Shown here: positions 18,422-27,392 of the stretch, piece by piece
Layout of the letters: each line of letters opens with the position of its first letter
Position numbering within the stretch: position 1 is the first letter of the stretch
NCBI RefSeq assembly: GCF_002797445.1
Contig: NZ_PGEP01000001.1
Coordinates: 3,100,501-3,164,500, forward strand
Direction: 5' to 3'
DNA: 64,000 nt
DNA from: Acidovorax sp. 69
GTDB lineage: Bacteria > Pseudomonadota > Gammaproteobacteria > Burkholderiales > Burkholderiaceae_C
Position numbers and translations under genes: made by a program
Notes under the pieces: generated by a model
What the model was told of the DNA's origin: nothing
The model's database searches: none
The model's input: the letters and a program-made list of their open reading frames with translations, nothing else

Positions 18422-19513
18422 TTAACGGCCAGATGACAAAGATGTGACAGTCTTTGTGACAGACACAGAGACTTCAGTGTCAGCAACGTGCGCGGGCACC
18501 AGGTACTGTTGAAACAACTGCGCGGCCTGCGCCCAGGTGAAATCCAATGCCCGGCTACGTGCCTCTGATCGCGTAACAGACAATGCCTCCTGGCTCGCTG
18601 TCAGCAAATTGTCATGCAGGACACCCCCTTGAGGAGGTCGCCCTGTGTGCGCACCCAACACCTCCATGGGACCATCAACCGGGAACGCCGCTACGGGGGT
18701 GCCACAGGCCATGGCCTCCAGCATGACAAGACCAAAGGTTTCTGAACGGCTGGGAAACACAAAAACATCGGCGGCTGCATATACCTGGGCCAGAGCCGCT
18801 CTATCCAGAATACCCAGCCAGCGTACCTGCGGGTACTTGGCCTTGAGCCGCGCCTCCAGGGGTCCCACGCCGCACACGACCTTGGTACCGGGCATGTCCA
18901 GGCGCAAAAAGGCCTCAACGTTCTTTTCGTAGGAAATGCGCCCCACGTACAAAGACACAGGATGGGCCAATGCACCGGTCAGCGGGCTCTGGCAAACTTC
19001 ACCGTGGAACGGAAATGCCTGGGTGTCCACGCCATGGGTCCACTGGCGCAGGTTGCTAAAACCCCGTTGCTCCAGCATTTGAAGTACTCCGTGCGTGGGC
19101 ACCATCACGCCAGACGAAGGCCGGTGGAAATGTCGAAACAATGCATATCCCCATGCCAAAGGGATGCGCAGCGCCGCGTAGAGAATTTCTGGAAATTTGG
19201 TATGAAATGCGGTCGTGAATGCCAGCCCTTGACGCAGGCAATAGCGACGCCCTGCCCACCCCAGGGGGCCCTCGGTGGCAAGGTGAATCGCATCCGGCTG
19301 CATGGCATCAAGCATTTTGGCCACCAATTGGCCCGGGCGCACCGCCAAGTCGATGCCGGCATAGCCGGGACAGGGCCGGGTGGCAAACTGTCCAGGGTGC
19401 ACGACCAGCACTTCATGCCCCACCGACTCCAGCTCCCGCACCAGTTCCTGCAACGTAGTGACGACACCGTTCACCTGCGGCAACCAGGCGTCTGTCAGTA
19501 AAGCGATTTTCAT
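18422..19513 (-). CDS. GT4 glycosyltransferase, likely Agt-type glycolipid synthase
   Basis: 363 residues of glycosyltransferase family 4. The N-terminus is MKIALLTDAWLPQVNGVV and the C-terminal nucleotide-sugar motif is SETFGLVMLEAMACGTPV. In bacteria that remodel membranes under phosphate limitation, this type lies beside plcP and adds sugars to diacylglycerol. Here it overlaps the plcP homologue by four bases. The start ATG 19513 is preferred over an upstream in-frame start. Diacylglycerol glycosylation is inferred from context. The 3' end carries a Pho box for ppk. Confidence 0.82.
   Translation of the reverse strand: MKIALLTDAWLPQVNGVVTTLQELVRELESVGHEVLVVHPGQFATRPCPGYAGIDLAVRPGQLVAKMLDAMQPDAIHLATEGPLGWAGRRYCLRQGLAFTTAFHTKFPEILYAALRIPLAWGYALFRHFHRPSSGVMVPTHGVLQMLEQRGFSNLRQWTHGVDTQAFPFHGEVCQSPLTGALAHPVSLYVGRISYEKNVEAFLRLDMPGTKVVCGVGPLEARLKAKYPQVRWLGILDRAALAQVYAAADVFVFPSRSETFGLVMLEAMACGTPVAAFPVDGPMEVLGAHTGRPPQGGVLHDNLLTASQEALSVTRSEARSRALDFTWAQAAQLFQQYLVPAHVADTEVSVSVTKTVTSLSSGR
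18433..18450 (-). promoter_or_regulatory. Candidate Pho box for ppk, inside the 3' end of agt
   Basis: On the minus strand CTGTCACATCTTTGTCAT matches 15 of 18 Pho-box positions. A further CTGTCAC lies 12 bp upstream, giving three TGTCA units in a row. TAAATA follows eight bases later as a possible -10, and the ppk ATG is 51 bp downstream. The site lies within the last codons of agt. Confidence 0.7.
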
Positions 19514-20382
19514 ACTACGACCTCGACTCTCGTGTTGGACATGCTGGGCGTGGACGAGGCGGGCCACTGGATAAGCTCCAGCCGGCCATCCAGGTGCTCG
19601 ACCAGCGCAGTGTGGCTCTCCACCCAGTCGCCGTCGTTGCAATACAGCGTGTCACCAATCTCGCGCATTTCCGCACGATGAATGTGTCCGCACACCACCC
19701 CGTCATGACCGCGACGCCGCGCCTCCATGGCCACTGCCACCTCAAAGTCGGTCACATAGTTGAGCGCCTTTTTCACTTTGCCCTTGAGGTAAGCAGACAG
19801 TGACCAATATGGAAGCCCCATCCGAGCGCGCAGCGTGTTGAGATGTCGATTGAGCTTGAGCGTGAACTCGTACATGTTGTCGCCCAGGTAAGCAAGCCAC
19901 TTGGCACACTGGATGACACCATCGAAATGGTCTCCATGCGTGACCCAGAGACTGCGTCCGTCGGCCGTGGTGTGTACGGCATCGGCCACGACCTCGATGC
20001 CTCCAAAAGAGTGGCCCACAAAGGCCCGGGCAAACTCGTCGTGGTTGCCGGGCACAAACACCACGCGACAGCCCTTGCGCGCACGGCGCAGCAGCTTTTG
20101 CACCACGTCGTTGTGCGCCTGTGGCCAAAACCACTTGCGGCGCAGCTGCCAACCATCCACGATGTCGCCCACCAGATACAAATGGTCGCTGGGATGGTGC
20201 TTGAGAAAGTCCAACAAGGCTGCGGCCTGGCAACCAGGCGTTCCCAGGTGCAGGTCTGAAATGAACACTGCGCGAAATCGGCGCTGCCCGCCCGCAGGAA
20301 TATGCGCGTCTGCAGGGCCATCGTCCGGCCCTATGGACTCATGCAGCCAGGGACCGAATGCGTCGAACGCGGCGCGCATCAA
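19510..20382 (-). CDS. PlcP-like metallophosphoesterase (phospholipase C type; often annotated LpxH-like)
   Basis: 290 residues of the calcineurin-like family with motifs ISDLHLG, VGDIVDGWQL, PGNHDE, THGDHFD and CGHIHRAEM. Automatic annotation usually says UDP-2,3-diacylglucosamine diphosphatase. However, WFWPQAHNDVVQKLLRRARKG and GDWVESHTALVEH resemble what I recall of Sinorhizobium PlcP, which cleaves phospholipids to diacylglycerol when phosphate is scarce. It overlaps olsB upstream and agt downstream by four bases each, which fits a membrane-remodelling operon. Catalytic substrate is inferred. Confidence 0.8.
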   Translation of the reverse strand: MMRAAFDAFGPWLHESIGPDDGPADAHIPAGGQRRFRAVFISDLHLGTPGCQAAALLDFLKHHPSDHLYLVGDIVDGWQLRRKWFWPQAHNDVVQKLLRRARKGCRVVFVPGNHDEFARAFVGHSFGGIEVVADAVHTTADGRSLWVTHGDHFDGVIQCAKWLAYLGDNMYEFTLKLNRHLNTLRARMGLPYWSLSAYLKGKVKKALNYVTDFEVAVAMEARRRGHDGVVCGHIHRAEMREIGDTLYCNDGDWVESHTALVEHLDGRLELIQWPASSTPSMSNTRVEVVV

Positions 20383-21215
20383 GCCCCCAGGAAGTGCTTG
20401 CGGTAGCGGGGGTGCAGATCCGCCAAGCGCATCAGCATTGGCAGGTCTGCAGTATTGAAATCGGGGTCCCAGGCAGGGGCGCCCAGAACCCGGGCCCCCA
20501 GACGGAGGTACCCCTTGATCAAGGCGGGGGGATCCACAGCAATGGAACCATCCAGATGCTCCACCGGCAGCGGAAGACGCGGCAGCACGTGATATTCAAT
20601 CGGCGCGAGGTGGGTTTTGCGCACCTGCTGCCAGATGCTGGCAGCAGCGTCGCCACTGACAACACCGTTGTGCAGCATCGGAATGCTGGCACAACCAATC
20701 ATCGTGTCGAGCTGATTGCGCACCATGAAGTCAGCCAGGGCACTCCACAAGGCCATGATCACGCCGCCGTGGCGGTGATCGGGATGCACGCAGCTTCGGC
20801 CCAACTCCACCATACGGGGTCGCAAGGTGCGCAAGCGGGTCAGGTCAAACTCGGTATCACTGTAAGTGCCACCTACTCGTTTGGCTTGCGCGGGTGTGAG
20901 CACACGGTAAGTCCCAATGACTTGCTGGCTCTGGGCATCGCGCACCAGAAGGTGCTCACAGTAGTCGTCGAACAGGTCCACATCGTGGCCACGAATGGGG
21001 GTCGTCAATCGAGCGCCCATCTCTGCCGCGAAAACATCGAACCGCAGCCGTTGCGCCTCTCGGACTTCATCCAGATGCCTTGCCCACGCCACCTGGATGG
21101 CGCCGCGCTCCGGTGCGGGCACTGCCACACCGGACACAACGCCCGGGCGATGAGTGCCACCCACCACAATGGCATCGGATGAGGGGGTTAGCGTCAGGTT
21201 GGGCAACTCATTCAT
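20379..21215 (-). CDS. olsB: OlsB-like ornithine N-acyltransferase (GNAT/hemolysin-like)
   Basis: 278 residues of the acyl-ACP-dependent GNAT family that includes OlsB. The pattern EVREAQRLRFDVFAAEMGA, DVDLFDDYCEHLLV, ELGRSCVHPDHR and MIGCASIP is typical. OlsB transfers a 3-hydroxyacyl group to ornithine, the first step to phosphate-free ornithine lipids; the second step (OlsA) is not in this window. I chose ATG 21215 (MNELPN) over an upstream start at 21344. It overlaps plcP by four bases. A weak Pho-box match lies about 120 bp upstream. Confidence 0.75.
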   Translation of the reverse strand: MNELPNLTLTPSSDAIVVGGTHRPGVVSGVAVPAPERGAIQVAWARHLDEVREAQRLRFDVFAAEMGARLTTPIRGHDVDLFDDYCEHLLVRDAQSQQVIGTYRVLTPAQAKRVGGTYSDTEFDLTRLRTLRPRMVELGRSCVHPDHRHGGVIMALWSALADFMVRNQLDTMIGCASIPMLHNGVVSGDAAASIWQQVRKTHLAPIEYHVLPRLPLPVEHLDGSIAVDPPALIKGYLRLGARVLGAPAWDPDFNTADLPMLMRLADLHPRYRKHFLGA

Positions 21216-21331
21216 GGTGCAACGTCTCCTTCTGTGAGGACAGGTACGGCTGGATGCTCCAACCACTCGGGGAAATCCGTTTCTCTGGGCTGGAGTGTGG
21301 AATTGGAGCGTGACGACAACATGTCCAAGAG

Positions 21332-21349
21332 GTGTCAACACCATGACAA
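21332..21349 (-). promoter_or_regulatory. Weak Pho-box-like site upstream of olsB
   Basis: Minus-strand TTGTCATGGTGTTGACAC matches 11 of 18 Pho-box positions. It lies 117 bp before olsB and overlaps the start region of the divergent GGDEF-EAL gene. The first half-site is good and the second is degenerate, so this is only a candidate. Confidence 0.3.
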
Positions 21350-24300
21350 AACAGTCTCCCCCTCACCCGACCCTTGTCGAGTCGATGGCCTGCATAATTG
21401 ATTCAGGAAATCACACCGTGTCCGCATCAACCCCGCCCCTCGCCCACCACCCCATCTCGGCCTTTCTGGTGGTGTTTGTGCTGGCGGCGGCTTGTGCAGG
21501 GGCATTGATCTGGACCCTGGAACGTCAGGAGCGCGCCCAGCAGCGCACCCAGGCGGCAGACATCGCTGGCGACCACGTGCAGGCGCTGCAGCGTGCCATC
21601 GAACTGGCCCTGTCGGCCAACAATGCCCTGGTGGCACTGGTCCGCCAGGGCCAAGGCCACGTCACACAATTCGAGGAGGTAGGTACGCAGATGTTGCCGT
21701 TCTACCCCGGCATCGCGGCCATGGGTCTCTCGCCCGGAGGGGTTGTACAGCAGGTTGTTCCCCGGCTGGGCAACGAGAGCCTGATTGGCTTTGACCAGCT
21801 CAAAGACCCCCGGCAGGGCGCCGAGTCGATCCGAGCAAGGGATACGGGCCTGCTCACACTGGCCGGCCCTGTGGAACTTGTACAAGGGGGGCTTGGCGTG
21901 GTGGGGCGCCAGCCGGTGTACCTGGACGACAGCCAGGGGAAACGCAGCTTCTGGGGGTTCACTTACGTCACCGTACGCCTGCCGGAGGTACTTGCGGCCA
22001 CCCGGCTGCCACAGCTCCTTGAACGTGGCTACCACTATCGTCTGTGGCGCGTTCGCCCCGACAACGGCGAAGAGCAGACCATTGCAACCTCCACTCCGCC
22101 ACCTGATATCGATGCGGAGGGCCGATCACTGACCTTGCCCAACGGGCAATGGACGCTGAGCCTTGCGCCTGTCAATGGCTGGGGCGCACCGGATGTGCTG
22201 GCCCTGCGCTGTGCACTGGGCCTGCTGTTTGCACTGCTGATGGCCTACCTCGCCCGCCTGCTCGTTGTCCTGAAGACGCACGAACGCGGCCTGGCGTTCC
22301 AGGTGGCCCAGCGCACCTCGGAAATCCAAGCCACCCAGCAACAACTTCGGGCTACGATCGACGCCATTCCCGATCCCTTGTTCGAAATCGACCAAGACGG
22401 CCGCTACTGCAGCGTACACAGCCAGCGCAAAGAACTGCTGATGGGACCGTCCGAGCAGCTGATCGGGCGCAACGTGACCGATGTGCTACCCGCGCTGGCA
22501 GCGTTGTCGGTCATGGATGTACTGCACGAGGCCCAGGCGCAGGGCTGGTCCACGGGACGACAGATCATGCTGGATCTACCGAGCCTCGGGGCTACCTGGT
22601 TCGAATTATCGGCCGCCCGAAAATCGGGCTCGGCCAGCGCCACACCCCGTTTCATACTGCTGTCGCGCGACATCACGGAGCGCAAGCGATCGCAGGAACA
22701 GCTGCAACTAACCGCCCAGGTGTTTGACCAAAGCAGCGAAGCCATCGTGATCGCAGATGCGGCTCACACCATCGTGCGCATCAACCGGGCCTTCAGCCGC
22801 ATCACAGGGTACTCAGAGTCCGAGGCGGTGGGCCAGTCCGTGCGCTTGCTCACCGTGGCCGAGTCCACGCGGGATTTCAATGCCGATGCTGTCTACGCCC
22901 GCCTCACCCAGGAAGGGCACTGGGAGGGCGAAGCCTGGGGCCGACGCAAGGATGGCGCCATTTATCCGCAGTGGCTGTCGGTGAGCAGTGTGCGCGACGG
23001 CAATGGCAGCGCGACCCATTCGATCACGCTGTTCCGCGATATCACCCTGCAGCGCGAGGCACAGGACCGCATCGAGCGCCTCGCACATTTCGACCCCCTG
23101 ACCAATCTACCCAACCGCGCCCTGCTGGCCGAACGGGCTCAACGGCACATCGCCAGCGAACAGGCCAAGGGCGGCACACTGGCGATGCTGTTTCTGGATC
23201 TGGATCACTTCAAGAATGTGAACGACTCGCTGGGCCACCGCGTCGGCGACACCTTGCTGGTGGCCGTAGCGCGGCGGCTAGAAGCCTTGTTAAGCCCCCA
23301 GGACACCGTCTCGCGCCTGGGAGGCGACGAGTTTCTGCTGCTGCTGCCGTCCGCCTCTGCGGCCCGGGCAGCCGAAGTAGCAACCCAACTACTGGCCGCC
23401 GTGGCCCAGCCTTTTCAGATCGACCCGTACGAACTCACGACCACTTTGTCTGTGGGTATTGCGATGTACCCGGCCGATGGTGATTCCTTTGACACGCTTT
23501 ACCAGCGCGCAGATGCGGCCATGTACCGCGCCAAACAAAGCGGGCGCAACCGGTATGGATTCTTCACGGCCGACCTGGAAGCACGCACGGCCCGAGCCCT
23601 CCAGATCGAGAATGCCCTGCGCCGAGCACTGGAGCGCCAGCAGTTCGAACTGCACTACCAGCCCCAGGTCTCACTCGCCACGCGCCAGGTGGTCGGTGCC
23701 GAGGCGCTGTTGCGCTGGCATCATCCGGAGCTGGGGATGGTCTCGCCCGCAGAGTTCATTCCCGTGGCAGAAAGCAGCGGCATGATTGTGGCGATTGGCG
23801 AATGGGTGCTTCACACCGCTGTGCACGACGCCAAGCGGTGGCTGGACATGCAGCTGCCCTTACGGGCCATCTCGGTAAACCTCTCTGCCGTGCAATTTCG
23901 CCACCCGCAGTTGCCCGAGATGGTGACGCGCTGCCTGCAACAGGCCGGGCTGCCGGCCCGCCGGCTGGAGCTGGAGCTGACCGAAGGGGCCGCGGTAGAC
24001 GACCCCGCCGCCGCGCTGGCCATGATGGACCAGTTGCACGACCGCGGCGTGCGTTTGTCGATGGACGACTTTGGCACCGGCTACTCGTCGCTGAGCTACC
24101 TCAAGCGCTTTCAGATCTACAAGCTGAAAATCGACCAATCGTTTGTGCGCGACCTGGATGATGATGCCAATGACCGAGCCATCGTGAGCGCCATCATCCG
24201 CATGGCTCAGGCACTGGGCATGCAGACCACGGCCGAAGGGGTAGAAACCGATGGTCAGCTCGAATTTCTGCGACAGCAGGGTTGTGACGAGGGCCAAGGC

Positions 24301-24369
24301 TACCTCTTCAGCCGCCCTCTGCCCGCAAAGGCCTTCGAGGCTTACCTGCGCGAGCATCTGGGCCGTTGA
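21343..24369 (+). CDS. Membrane sensor CHASE-PAS-PAS-GGDEF-EAL protein
   Basis: About 1008 residues. A membrane segment near the N-terminus (SAFLVVFVLAAACAGALIW) is followed by a periplasmic CHASE-like domain and a second membrane segment. Two PAS domains, GGDEF (SRLGGDEFLLL intact) and EAL (GAEALLRWHHP, with DDFGTGYSSLSYL) complete it. Both catalytic motifs look intact, so it could make and degrade cyclic-di-GMP. I use ATG 21343 because GAGGTG lies upstream; ATG 21385 is an alternative. It is divergent from olsB and is followed by a soluble paralogue. Confidence 0.92.
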   Translation: MTKQSPPHPTLVESMACIIDSGNHTVSASTPPLAHHPISAFLVVFVLAAACAGALIWTLERQERAQQRTQAADIAGDHVQALQRAIELALSANNALVALVRQGQGHVTQFEEVGTQMLPFYPGIAAMGLSPGGVVQQVVPRLGNESLIGFDQLKDPRQGAESIRARDTGLLTLAGPVELVQGGLGVVGRQPVYLDDSQGKRSFWGFTYVTVRLPEVLAATRLPQLLERGYHYRLWRVRPDNGEEQTIATSTPPPDIDAEGRSLTLPNGQWTLSLAPVNGWGAPDVLALRCALGLLFALLMAYLARLLVVLKTHERGLAFQVAQRTSEIQATQQQLRATIDAIPDPLFEIDQDGRYCSVHSQRKELLMGPSEQLIGRNVTDVLPALAALSVMDVLHEAQAQGWSTGRQIMLDLPSLGATWFELSAARKSGSASATPRFILLSRDITERKRSQEQLQLTAQVFDQSSEAIVIADAAHTIVRINRAFSRITGYSESEAVGQSVRLLTVAESTRDFNADAVYARLTQEGHWEGEAWGRRKDGAIYPQWLSVSSVRDGNGSATHSITLFRDITLQREAQDRIERLAHFDPLTNLPNRALLAERAQRHIASEQAKGGTLAMLFLDLDHFKNVNDSLGHRVGDTLLVAVARRLEALLSPQDTVSRLGGDEFLLLLPSASAARAAEVATQLLAAVAQPFQIDPYELTTTLSVGIAMYPADGDSFDTLYQRADAAMYRAKQSGRNRYGFFTADLEARTARALQIENALRRALERQQFELHYQPQVSLATRQVVGAEALLRWHHPELGMVSPAEFIPVAESSGMIVAIGEWVLHTAVHDAKRWLDMQLPLRAISVNLSAVQFRHPQLPEMVTRCLQQAGLPARRLELELTEGAAVDDPAAALAMMDQLHDRGVRLSMDDFGTGYSSLSYLKRFQIYKLKIDQSFVRDLDDDANDRAIVSAIIRMAQALGMQTTAEGVETDGQLEFLRQQGCDEGQGYLFSRPLPAKAFEAYLREHLGR

Positions 24370-24500
24370 GCACCAGTTCGGGCTACACCGGTTGCTGGTT
24401 GCTCACACTGAGGCATACCCGCGGTGGGTTGTAAGGTGTCGCTGCTACACTTTGGTACAAATTTTGAGGCCGTCTGGCCCTGCCGCCTGAACTGCTCTCT

Positions 24501-26753
24501 ATGTCTTCGCTGTACATCGCTCCGGAATTGCAGCGTCCTGGAGCTGCCCCCGATTTCCCCCTGCAACGCACATTGCGTGAACAACAGATCCTGCTCGACA
24601 GCGCAGGTGTCGGCATTGTTTTCCTGCGTCAGCGCAGCGTCGTCCGCTGCAACCAGCGGTACGCCGAAATTTTTGGCTATGCCAGCCCCGCGCGTTTGGT
24701 CGGGCTCAACACTGAAGCCTTCTACCCGAGCCGTGACGCGTTCCGGGAACTGGGGCGTATGGCCTATCCCGAGCTGGCGCAAGGGCAGTCGTTCCGCGTG
24801 GAACGCCAGTTGCGGCGCCGCGACGGCACTATTTTCTGGGGAAGCCTCACGGGGCGTCTCATCAATCCACATGACACCTCAGAGGGTTCCATCTGGATCC
24901 TGGACGACATTGATGAGCAAAAGCGCGCTCAGGCAGCCCTGAGCGCTGCGGTCAGCGAAAAACAACTGCTGTTTGACAGTGCCATGGTCGGCATCGTGTT
25001 TCTGCGAGACCGGCATCTGACCCGATGCAATGGCCATTTCGAGCAGATGCTCGGCTTCCTGCCCGGCGAGCTGATGGGAAGCTCGTCACGGCGCTGGTAC
25101 GCCAGTGACGAAGCCTGGGAGGACGTGGGCCGGCGCTGCTATCCGCACCTGGCCTCCGGGCAATCCTACGAGGGCGAGGTGACGCTGTGCCGCAAGGATG
25201 GCACGCCCGTTATCTGCGAAGTGCGCAGCAAATCCATCGACCCTGCCGACCCTTCCCAGGGGGCCATCTGGATCACGATGGACATCACCGAACGCAAACA
25301 AGCCCAGGCGTCGCTGGCCCGCGTGCATGAGGAGCTGGAGCAACAGGTGCAGGACCGAACCCGCGAGCTGCGTGAGACCGTGGACAACCTGCACCGAGAG
25401 ATCAACGACCGAAAGGCCGATCAAGACCGCATCTACTGGCTGGCCCACTACGACACCCTCACAGGCCTGCCCAACCGCGCACTGCTGGCCGAACGTGCGC
25501 AGCAGGCCATCCAGGTGGCCCAGGACGGCCATACGCCGCTGGCCGTGATTTTTCTGGATCTGGACCATTTCAAGCATGTGAATGACTCGCTCGGGCACCG
25601 GGTGGGCGACACACTGCTGGTCGAGATCGCCAAACGGCTGCGCGCTGTGGTGCGCGACAAAGACACCGTGGCGCGCCTCGGCGGCGATGAGTTTGTTTTG
25701 CTATTGCCCGGCGCCAATGCGCATGGCGCTGCCCGCGTGGCAGGTAAGCTGCAAGAAGCGTCACGCCAGCACTACCAGATCGATCACCATGAGCTGACCA
25801 TGGCCCCGTCCATGGGCGTTGCCTTGTTTCCGCAGGATGGGGCCGACTTCGACACCCTCACCCAGTCGGCAGACGTGGCCATGTATCGCGCAAAACTCGA
25901 CGGCCGCAATACCTTCCGCTTCTTCACCCCTGAAATGCAGGCGCAATCGGTGCGCGCCTTGCAACTGGAAAATGCGCTGCGCCGAGCTTTGGAGCGCGAT
26001 CAACTCCGATTGCACTACCAGCCGCAGATGAGCCTGGCCACCGGCACCGTTCGCAGCGTGGAGGCACTGCTACGCTGGCAGCACCCCCAGCTGGGGCACA
26101 TCTCGCCGGCCGAATTCATCCCCATCGCAGAAGACAGTGGGCAAATTCTGCAGATCGGTGAATGGGTGCTGCGTACTGCACTGGCACAGCTCAAAGCCTG
26201 GCGGACTTGCGGGTTTCCGGGGCTCACGATGGCGGTCAACCTCTCTGCCATTCAGTTCCGCCAGCCTCAATTGCCCGAACTCGTCAGTCGCATCCTGGCA
26301 GAGTTTGATCTGCCTGCCGAGTCACTGGAGCTGGAACTGACCGAGGGTGTTGCCGTGGACGATCCGCATGCCGCCGTGGCAACCATGGACCAGTTGCACG
26401 CACGGGGTGTTCGTATGTCGATGGACGACTTTGGCACTGGCTATTCCTCGCTGAGCCAGCTCAAGCGATTCCAGATTTTCAAGCTCAAGATCGACCAGTC
26501 GTTCGTTCGCGACCTGGGCAACGACAGTAACGACCGCGCCATTGTGAGCGCGATCATCCGCATGGCGCAGGCGCTGGGCATCCGCACCACGGCAGAGGGG
26601 GTTGAAACGGAATGCCAATTGGCGTTTCTGCATGCGCAAGGATGCGATGAGGCCCAGGGCTATCACTTCAGTACGCCGCTGCCAGCCCCGGAGCTGGAGA
26701 CCTTCATGCGCCAGAACCTGACCCAGGCGCCAGCGGCAAGAGCCCTTGCCTGA
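24501..26753 (+). CDS. Cytoplasmic PAS-PAS-GGDEF-EAL protein
   Basis: 750 residues without membrane segments. Two PAS domains (about 25-150 and 155-270) are joined by a coiled-coil stretch rich in Glu/Arg to GGDEF (ARLGGDEFVLLLPG) and EAL (VEALLRWQHP, MDDFGTGYSSLSQL). It is closely similar to the preceding gene from the GGDEF domain onward, indicating tandem duplication with sensor exchange. Both catalytic motifs are intact. The stimulus is unknown. Confidence 0.92.
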   Translation: MSSLYIAPELQRPGAAPDFPLQRTLREQQILLDSAGVGIVFLRQRSVVRCNQRYAEIFGYASPARLVGLNTEAFYPSRDAFRELGRMAYPELAQGQSFRVERQLRRRDGTIFWGSLTGRLINPHDTSEGSIWILDDIDEQKRAQAALSAAVSEKQLLFDSAMVGIVFLRDRHLTRCNGHFEQMLGFLPGELMGSSSRRWYASDEAWEDVGRRCYPHLASGQSYEGEVTLCRKDGTPVICEVRSKSIDPADPSQGAIWITMDITERKQAQASLARVHEELEQQVQDRTRELRETVDNLHREINDRKADQDRIYWLAHYDTLTGLPNRALLAERAQQAIQVAQDGHTPLAVIFLDLDHFKHVNDSLGHRVGDTLLVEIAKRLRAVVRDKDTVARLGGDEFVLLLPGANAHGAARVAGKLQEASRQHYQIDHHELTMAPSMGVALFPQDGADFDTLTQSADVAMYRAKLDGRNTFRFFTPEMQAQSVRALQLENALRRALERDQLRLHYQPQMSLATGTVRSVEALLRWQHPQLGHISPAEFIPIAEDSGQILQIGEWVLRTALAQLKAWRTCGFPGLTMAVNLSAIQFRQPQLPELVSRILAEFDLPAESLELELTEGVAVDDPHAAVATMDQLHARGVRMSMDDFGTGYSSLSQLKRFQIFKLKIDQSFVRDLGNDSNDRAIVSAIIRMAQALGIRTTAEGVETECQLAFLHAQGCDEAQGYHFSTPLPAPELETFMRQNLTQAPAARALA

Positions 26754-26794
26754 CACAGAGGGCTCACAGCCCGAACAGCCGCCGCCCCGCTCGC

Positions 26795-27325
26795 TCAGTC
26801 CAGATATTTCTGAAAGAACTGCGCCGAGCCCATCTGGGGATCCAGCATGTAAGCCGCGAAACCCTCCCGCTCATAGGAGCGGATCGCACTCAGGTTGCCC
26901 GACAGCACTTCCAGCGTGAGCTTGCAAGCCCCCCGAGACCGTGCCATGACCGCGACCTCCTGCAGCATGCGCTGCGCAATACGCTGACCGCGCCAGGCGG
27001 GCACGACCACCACATCGTGCACATTGACGAGAGGCTTGCAGGCGAATGTCGAGAACCCCTCAAAGCAGTTGATCAAGCCCACAGGAATCTCGGCACCCCT
27101 TGCTGACGGCTGATCCTGCGCCCAGGCCATCACACTGAATGCCTGAGGACGCTGGTGCAGCGCCTGAGCCAACCCCTGCTTGACGCCAACAGCAAGGGGC
27201 TCGCCTCCGCCCGCCATATCTTGCGCATAACCGTCGAGCAACTCCACCAGGGCAGCCGCATCACTGGGATCTCCGTAGTCCACCGGGCGTACAAGGATGC
27301 GTGTCCGCGCAGAGGTCTGTGTCAT
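26795..27325 (-). CDS. GNAT family N-acetyltransferase
   Basis: 176 residues of GNAT fold. Motif A is VHDVVVVPAWRGQRIAQRML, which holds the acetyl-CoA pyrophosphate loop, followed by LEVLSGNLSAIRSYEREGF. The start ATG 27325 (MTQTSART) gives a normal GNAT length; longer extensions are unlikely. It lies 67 bp after glmM on the same strand and may be read with it. The substrate is unknown. Confidence 0.82.
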   Translation of the reverse strand: MTQTSARTRILVRPVDYGDPSDAAALVELLDGYAQDMAGGGEPLAVGVKQGLAQALHQRPQAFSVMAWAQDQPSARGAEIPVGLINCFEGFSTFACKPLVNVHDVVVVPAWRGQRIAQRMLQEVAVMARSRGACKLTLEVLSGNLSAIRSYEREGFAAYMLDPQMGSAQFFQKYLD

Positions 27326-27392
27326 GAATTGCGCAGGCAAATATCGACTTCGATGAAACCGACAAGTTGGACGAGCGTCGTAGGCACGGCGG

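Noticed and set aside
19510..20382. LpxH of lipid A synthesis
   Set aside because: Motifs and operon partners fit PlcP better, although a role in lipid A synthesis cannot be fully excluded.
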